Made by a program: the position numbers and the translations under genes. Positions 60,993 to 64,000 of a stretch of DNA of 64,000 nucleotides are shown here, in pieces (the first letter of the stretch is position 1; every line of letters starts with the position of its first letter). A model generated the notes under the pieces. The model searched no databases. It saw only the letters and a list, made by a program, of their open reading frames with translations, and was not told the DNA's origin. Source of the DNA: Mycobacterium sp. 852002-51961_SCH5331710. GTDB lineage: Bacteria > Actinomycetota > Actinomycetes > Mycobacteriales > Mycobacteriaceae. The DNA is taken from NCBI RefSeq assembly GCF_001665535.1, contig NZ_LZSQ01000075.1:1-64000 (forward strand), in the 5' to 3' direction.

Positions 60993-62725
60993 TCCGGGGC
61001 TTTCTGCAGATCCTCGGCCCGCAGCGGGGCCGGATGTTCAGCTTCCTGTCGGTGGTGACCGTCTACGGCGTCCTGCACGGGTTGGTGATGCTGCTCCTGG
61101 TGCCGGTGACCGTGTCGTTGTTCGACGGTGACTTCGCCGCCGCGGGCCGCTGGCTGGGGACCATGGCGCTCACCGTGCTGGTCGCCTCGGCGCTCAACTA
61201 CCTGCAGGCGAAACTCGCGATCCGAATGGCGCTGACCACCATGCGTCTGCTGCACCACCGGCTCGGCGACCACATGGTGACCCTGCCGCTGGGCTGGTTC
61301 ACCCGCGAGACGGTCGGCAAGGTCTCCCAAATCGCGGTCAAGGGAACGGTGTTTGTCGGCACCAGCGGCGGCAACTTGGTCACCCCGCTGGTGGTCAACA
61401 CCGTGAGCGCGGTCACGGTCGTGATCGGGTTGTTCTTCTTCGACTGGCGCGTCGGGCTCGTCGCGTTGGTCGGCGGTGTGCTGCTGGTCGTGTGCGGGCG
61501 GTTCGCCTCGCGGCTGATCGCCACCGCCGAGGAGCGGACGCACGACGCGGCGACCGAGGTCAACAACCGGGTGATCGAGTTCGCGCGCTACCAACCGGTG
61601 CTGCGGGCGTTCGGCCGCACCGGGGGTGACTACACGCCGCTCGGTGACGCACTGCGAGATCAGCATCGCGCCGGGCGCGCCGCCCTGTGGCAGTCGGTGA
61701 CCGGGTTGCTGCTGAACGGCGTTGCGGTGCAGGCGGTGTTCTCGGCGCTGATCGCCGCCGGCGTGTGGGTGGCGGCGCAGGGCGACGTCAACCCGGTCAC
61801 GTTGGTCGCCATCCTCGGGCTCGCGGCCCGGTTCGCCTCGCCGCTGTCCCAGCTGGCCGAGCTCGGATCCGCGGTCAGGTTGGCGACGGCGGAGTTGGCG
61901 CGCATCACGACGATCCTGGACACCCCGGCACTGCCGGAACCCGCCGCCGCGAGCGCGCTCTCCACACCCGGGCGCGTCGAGCTGGATCGCGTCGCGTTCG
62001 GCTACTCGGACCGAAAAGTGTTGTCCGACGTGAGCTTTGTCGCCGAACCGGGCACCCTGACCGCGCTGGTCGGTCCGTCCGGGTCCGGTAAGTCGACGAT
62101 CACCAAGCTGATCGCCCGCTTCTACGACGTCGACGCCGGCGTGGTGCGCGTCGGCGGGGTGGACGTCCGCGACCAGCTCACCGCGGATCTGATGGCGCAG
62201 CTGTCGCTGGTGTTCCAGGACGTGTACCTGTTCGACGACACGCTGTGGGAGAACATCCGCATCGGCCGGCCCGACGCCGGCGACGACGCCATCGTCGAGG
62301 CGGCCCGGACCGCGGGCCTGCTGTCGGTCGTGGAGCGACTGCCCGACGGCTGGCAGACCCGGGTGGGCGAGGGCGGTTCGGCGCTCTCGGGCGGCGAACG
62401 GCAGCGGGTGTCCATTGCGCGGGCGCTGGTCAAGAACGCGCCGATCGTGCTGTTCGACGAAGCGACCAGCGCGCTGGATCCCGAGAACGAACACCACGTC
62501 GCCGAATCGATCCGGACATTGGCCCGGCGCAGCACGGTCATCGTGATCGCCCACAAGCTGTCCACGGTCACCGCCGCCGACAACATCGTGGTTCTGTCGG
62601 CAGACGGAACGGTCGAGGACCAGGGCAGCCACGCCGAGCTGACGGCCCGCGGCGGGCAGTATGCGCAGTTCTGGAATCAGCGCGTCGCCGCGAGTGGGTG
62701 GGTCATGGCCGCAGCGTTCGGGTAG
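60989..62725 (+). CDS. ABC exporter-fold transporter, IrtB-like half
   Basis: 578 residues: six-helix domain (about 15-310) then ATPase. Walker [22 protein letters not shown]-loop LVFQDVYLFDDTLWENI, consensus signature ALSGGERQRVSIARALVKNA, Walker B VLFDEATSALDPENEH, H-loop VIAHKLSTVTAAD; the end QFWNQRVAASGWVM resembles IrtB. ATG at 60989 has GGGAGG upstream and overlaps the preceding stop (ATGA). One degenerate and one consensus signature in the pair suggests one full ATP site, typical of heterodimers. Confidence 0.85.
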   Translation: MIRGFLQILGPQRGRMFSFLSVVTVYGVLHGLVMLLLVPVTVSLFDGDFAAAGRWLGTMALTVLVASALNYLQAKLAIRMALTTMRLLHHRLGDHMVTLPLGWFTRETVGKVSQIAVKGTVFVGTSGGNLVTPLVVNTVSAVTVVIGLFFFDWRVGLVALVGGVLLVVCGRFASRLIATAEERTHDAATEVNNRVIEFARYQPVLRAFGRTGGDYTPLGDALRDQHRAGRAALWQSVTGLLLNGVAVQAVFSALIAAGVWVAAQGDVNPVTLVAILGLAARFASPLSQLAELGSAVRLATAELARITTILDTPALPEPAAASALSTPGRVELDRVAFGYSDRKVLSDVSFVAEPGTLTALVGPSGSGKSTITKLIARFYDVDAGVVRVGGVDVRDQLTADLMAQLSLVFQDVYLFDDTLWENIRIGRPDAGDDAIVEAARTAGLLSVVERLPDGWQTRVGEGGSALSGGERQRVSIARALVKNAPIVLFDEATSALDPENEHHVAESIRTLARRSTVIVIAHKLSTVTAADNIVVLSADGTVEDQGSHAELTARGGQYAQFWNQRVAASGWVMAAAFG

Positions 62726-62830
62726 CGCGTTTGCACACGTCAACGCAGGTGCGGCCGCACTGAGAGGTGGTTGCGCCAGAAACTCTTGAGGCGGCCCGCC
62801 GGAGGGGCGACGTAGCCGTGTCCGCGTCGA

Positions 62831-62849
62831 GAAGGATAGGGTAACCTCA
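62831..62849. promoter_or_regulatory. IdeR iron box 1 upstream of mbtT/mbtC
   Basis: GAAGGATAGGGTAACCTCA matches 14 of 19 consensus positions, with the AACCT arm strongest. It lies 8 bp before a second box. Confidence 0.6.
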
Positions 62850-62857
62850 CTTCCGAC

Positions 62858-62876
62858 TTAGGACAGCCTGCGCTAA
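62858..62876. promoter_or_regulatory. IdeR iron box 2 upstream of mbtT/mbtC
   Basis: TTAGGACAGCCTGCGCTAA matches 14 of 19 consensus positions and closely resembles the mbtA/mbtB box. A GGAGG ribosome-binding site and a short ORF follow within 20 bp. Two boxes in tandem suggest strong iron repression here. Confidence 0.75.
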
Positions 62877-62892
62877 TCACACGGAGGAATTC

Positions 62893-62979
62893 ATGAGTGT
62901 TTTCACCGCGCGATCGCAGGCCCGCCCACCGCACCTGCCCGGGCTTCATCGCCGTCCCGACGCGACCCCGACACGATGA
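62893..62979 (+). CDS. 28-codon leader ORF coupled to mbtT
   Basis: ATG at 62893 follows a strong GGAGGAATTC ribosome-binding site, while mbtT itself has none. The peptide MSVFTARSQARPPHLPGLHR (first 20) is Pro/Arg/His-rich. Its TGA overlaps the mbtT ATG by ATGA, so mbtT is probably translated by re-initiation. It could be a regulatory leader or simply the translation entry site of the operon. Not recognised. Confidence 0.6.
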   Translation: MSVFTARSQARPPHLPGLHRRPDATPTR

Positions 62980-63722
62980 TCGACGAACGAAGCCAACTGA
63001 CCTTCGCGCCCTGGATTAAACGCTCCGCTGGGCAGTCCAGTGAGGGGGCGACCGTCGTCTTCCCCCACGCGGGCGGTGCTGCGGCGGCGTACCGGGCATT
63101 CGCCTCGGCCTTGGCCCGTACCGGTGACGACGCCTATGTGGTCCAGTACCCGCAACGGGCGGACCGGCTGAGCCATCCCGCGCCAAACACGGTGGAGGAT
63201 CTGGCCGCCGACCTGTTCGCCGCGGGGGACTGGTCCGAACTGGGTCCGCTGCGGCTGTTCGGCCACTGCATGGGCGCGGTGATCGCGTTCGAATTCGGCC
63301 GTGTGGCAGAACGTCACGGCGTTCCCGTCCGCCAACTGTGGGTTTCGGCGAGCCAGGCGCCGTCGACCATCGCCACCTCACCGAGACTGCCGACGGCCGA
63401 TGCCGAAGTCGTGGCCAACATGGTCGACCTCGGTGGAACGGACCCCCGGCTGCTGGCCGACGAGGACTTCATCGAACTGCTCGTGCGCGCGGTGCGCGCG
63501 GACTATGTGGCGTTCAACCGCTACGCGTGTGAACCTGACGTCCGCCTCGCTGCCGACATCCACACGATCGGCGGCCGCGGCGACCACCGCATCAGTCCAG
63601 ACATGTTGCGCGGATGGGAAACCCACACCCAGGGCGCCTTCACGTTGTCGCTGTTCGACGGCGGACACTTCTACATCAACGACCACCTCGACGCGGTCGC
63701 GGAGTTGGTCAATGCCGGTTAG
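62976..63722 (+). CDS. mbtT: Type II thioesterase of mycobactin synthesis
   Basis: A 248-residue alpha/beta hydrolase. VVFPHAGGAAAAYRAFASAL is the RifR/GrsT-type oxyanion loop; the nucleophile elbow is LFGHCMGAVIAFEF, with cysteine where serine is usual (GHSxG). Candidate acid in GGRGDHRIS and catalytic His in FDGGHFYIN. It would release or proofread carrier-bound intermediates and may replace the thioesterase domain missing from MbtB. Start overlaps the leader ORF; stop lies inside mbtC. Confidence 0.88.
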   Translation: MIDERSQLTFAPWIKRSAGQSSEGATVVFPHAGGAAAAYRAFASALARTGDDAYVVQYPQRADRLSHPAPNTVEDLAADLFAAGDWSELGPLRLFGHCMGAVIAFEFGRVAERHGVPVRQLWVSASQAPSTIATSPRLPTADAEVVANMVDLGGTDPRLLADEDFIELLVRAVRADYVAFNRYACEPDVRLAADIHTIGGRGDHRISPDMLRGWETHTQGAFTLSLFDGGHFYINDHLDAVAELVNAG

Positions 63723-64000
63723 CGCGCCACACGGCGTCGACGATCCCATCGTCATCGTGGGGATGGCGATCGAGGCGCCGGGGGGGATCGACACCGCCGA
63801 CGACTACTGGGACCTGTTGGTCAACGGACGTGAGGGCCTGTGCCCGTTCCCGCGGGATCGCGGATGGTCGGTGCGCGACATCCTCGACGGTTCACAGCGC
63901 GACGGGTTCAAACGCATCCACGACCTCGGTGGATTTCTCGACGATGCAGCGAGTTTCGATCCGGAGTTCTTCGGGATCTCGCCGCGGGAGGCCGTGGCGA
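63712..64000 (+). CDS. mbtC: Mycobactin polyketide synthase MbtC (ketosynthase), N-terminal part
   Basis: 96 residues before the window ends: ATG at 63712 gives MPVSAPHGVDDPIVIVGMAI, then EAPGGIDTADDYWDLLVNGR, DRGWSVRDILDGSQRDGFKR, DLGGFLDDAASFDPEFFGIS and PREAVA. It is the start of a ketosynthase with clear likeness to M. tuberculosis MbtC. With MbtD it builds the hydroxybutyrate part of mycobactin. Overlaps mbtT by 11 bp; the rest of the gene and cluster lies beyond the right edge. Confidence 0.92.
   Translation, partial: MPVSAPHGVDDPIVIVGMAIEAPGGIDTADDYWDLLVNGREGLCPFPRDRGWSVRDILDGSQRDGFKRIHDLGGFLDDAASFDPEFFGISPREAVA

Overview
The window is GC-rich actinobacterial DNA with dense, often 4-bp-overlapping genes, leaderless starts and mycobacterial gene order (proA, moxR-type, nadD-rsfS-gpgP-octT, comEA-comEC-holA/rpsT, ATP-grasp/alpha-E/transglutaminase, lepA, trehalase, subI-cysTWA, cysH/sirA, hemW, mbt). 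It looks like a non-tuberculous, probably Mycolicibacterium-type, Mycobacterium. I assigned function by reading motifs and remembered family features; no database search was run.

Layout. 1-3.3 kb: partial DUF222/HNH (13E12-type) gene, small membrane protein, CmtR-like metalloregulator with a membrane methyltransferase, crotonase, ribokinase. 3.4-10.3 kb: proA, MoxR ATPase + VWA protein, nadD-rsfS-gpgP-octT, DegV (NAD, ribosome silencing, methylglucose lipopolysaccharide). 10.3-14.5 kb: accessory ArsR/SRPBCC/DinB-like operon, dehydrogenase, SDR, membrane protein. 14.5-19.8 kb: comEA-comEC-holA and rpsT, with comEC broken by a 1.56-kb insertion flanked by a 184-bp direct repeat. 19.9-28.6 kb: the ATP-grasp/alpha-E/transglutaminase trio, MarR-controlled genes, RNase Z-like hydrolase, aldo/keto reductase, CBS and GNAT proteins. 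28.7-36.4 kb: MazF-like protein, lepA, two sensor-domain lipoproteins, trehalase, flavin monooxygenase, two mini membrane proteins. 36.5-46.2 kb: sulfur assimilation: subI-cysT-cysW-cysA and sirA-cysH-chelatase, each preceded by a poly-cysteine leader peptide, then hemW. 46.3-47.5 kb: ECF sigma/anti-sigma pair. 47.7-64 kb: an iron-regulated mycobactin cluster.

The most interesting region is the mycobactin locus. Where mycobacteria of known layout carry mbtI (salicylate synthase), this genome has a 1,723-residue iterative type I polyketide synthase (KS-AT-DH/TH-KR-ACP) with the hallmarks of 6-methylsalicylic acid synthases and its own IdeR (iron) box. It is followed by mbtA (aryl-AMP ligase), mbtB (lacking a thioesterase domain), an F420-type oxidoreductase, an IrtA/IrtB-like ABC pair without the siderophore-interaction domain, a 28-codon leader ORF, a discrete thioesterase (mbtT) with a cysteine in the nucleophile position, and the start of mbtC. 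Five IdeR-like boxes punctuate the locus. The simplest reading is a mycobactin capped with 6-methylsalicylate (as known chemically for mycobactins P and H), with the polyketide synthase replacing MbtI as source of the aryl acid.

No tRNA, rRNA, CRISPR array, transposase or integrase was seen. The longest stretch without a conventional gene (about 44710-45015) holds the sirA leader region.
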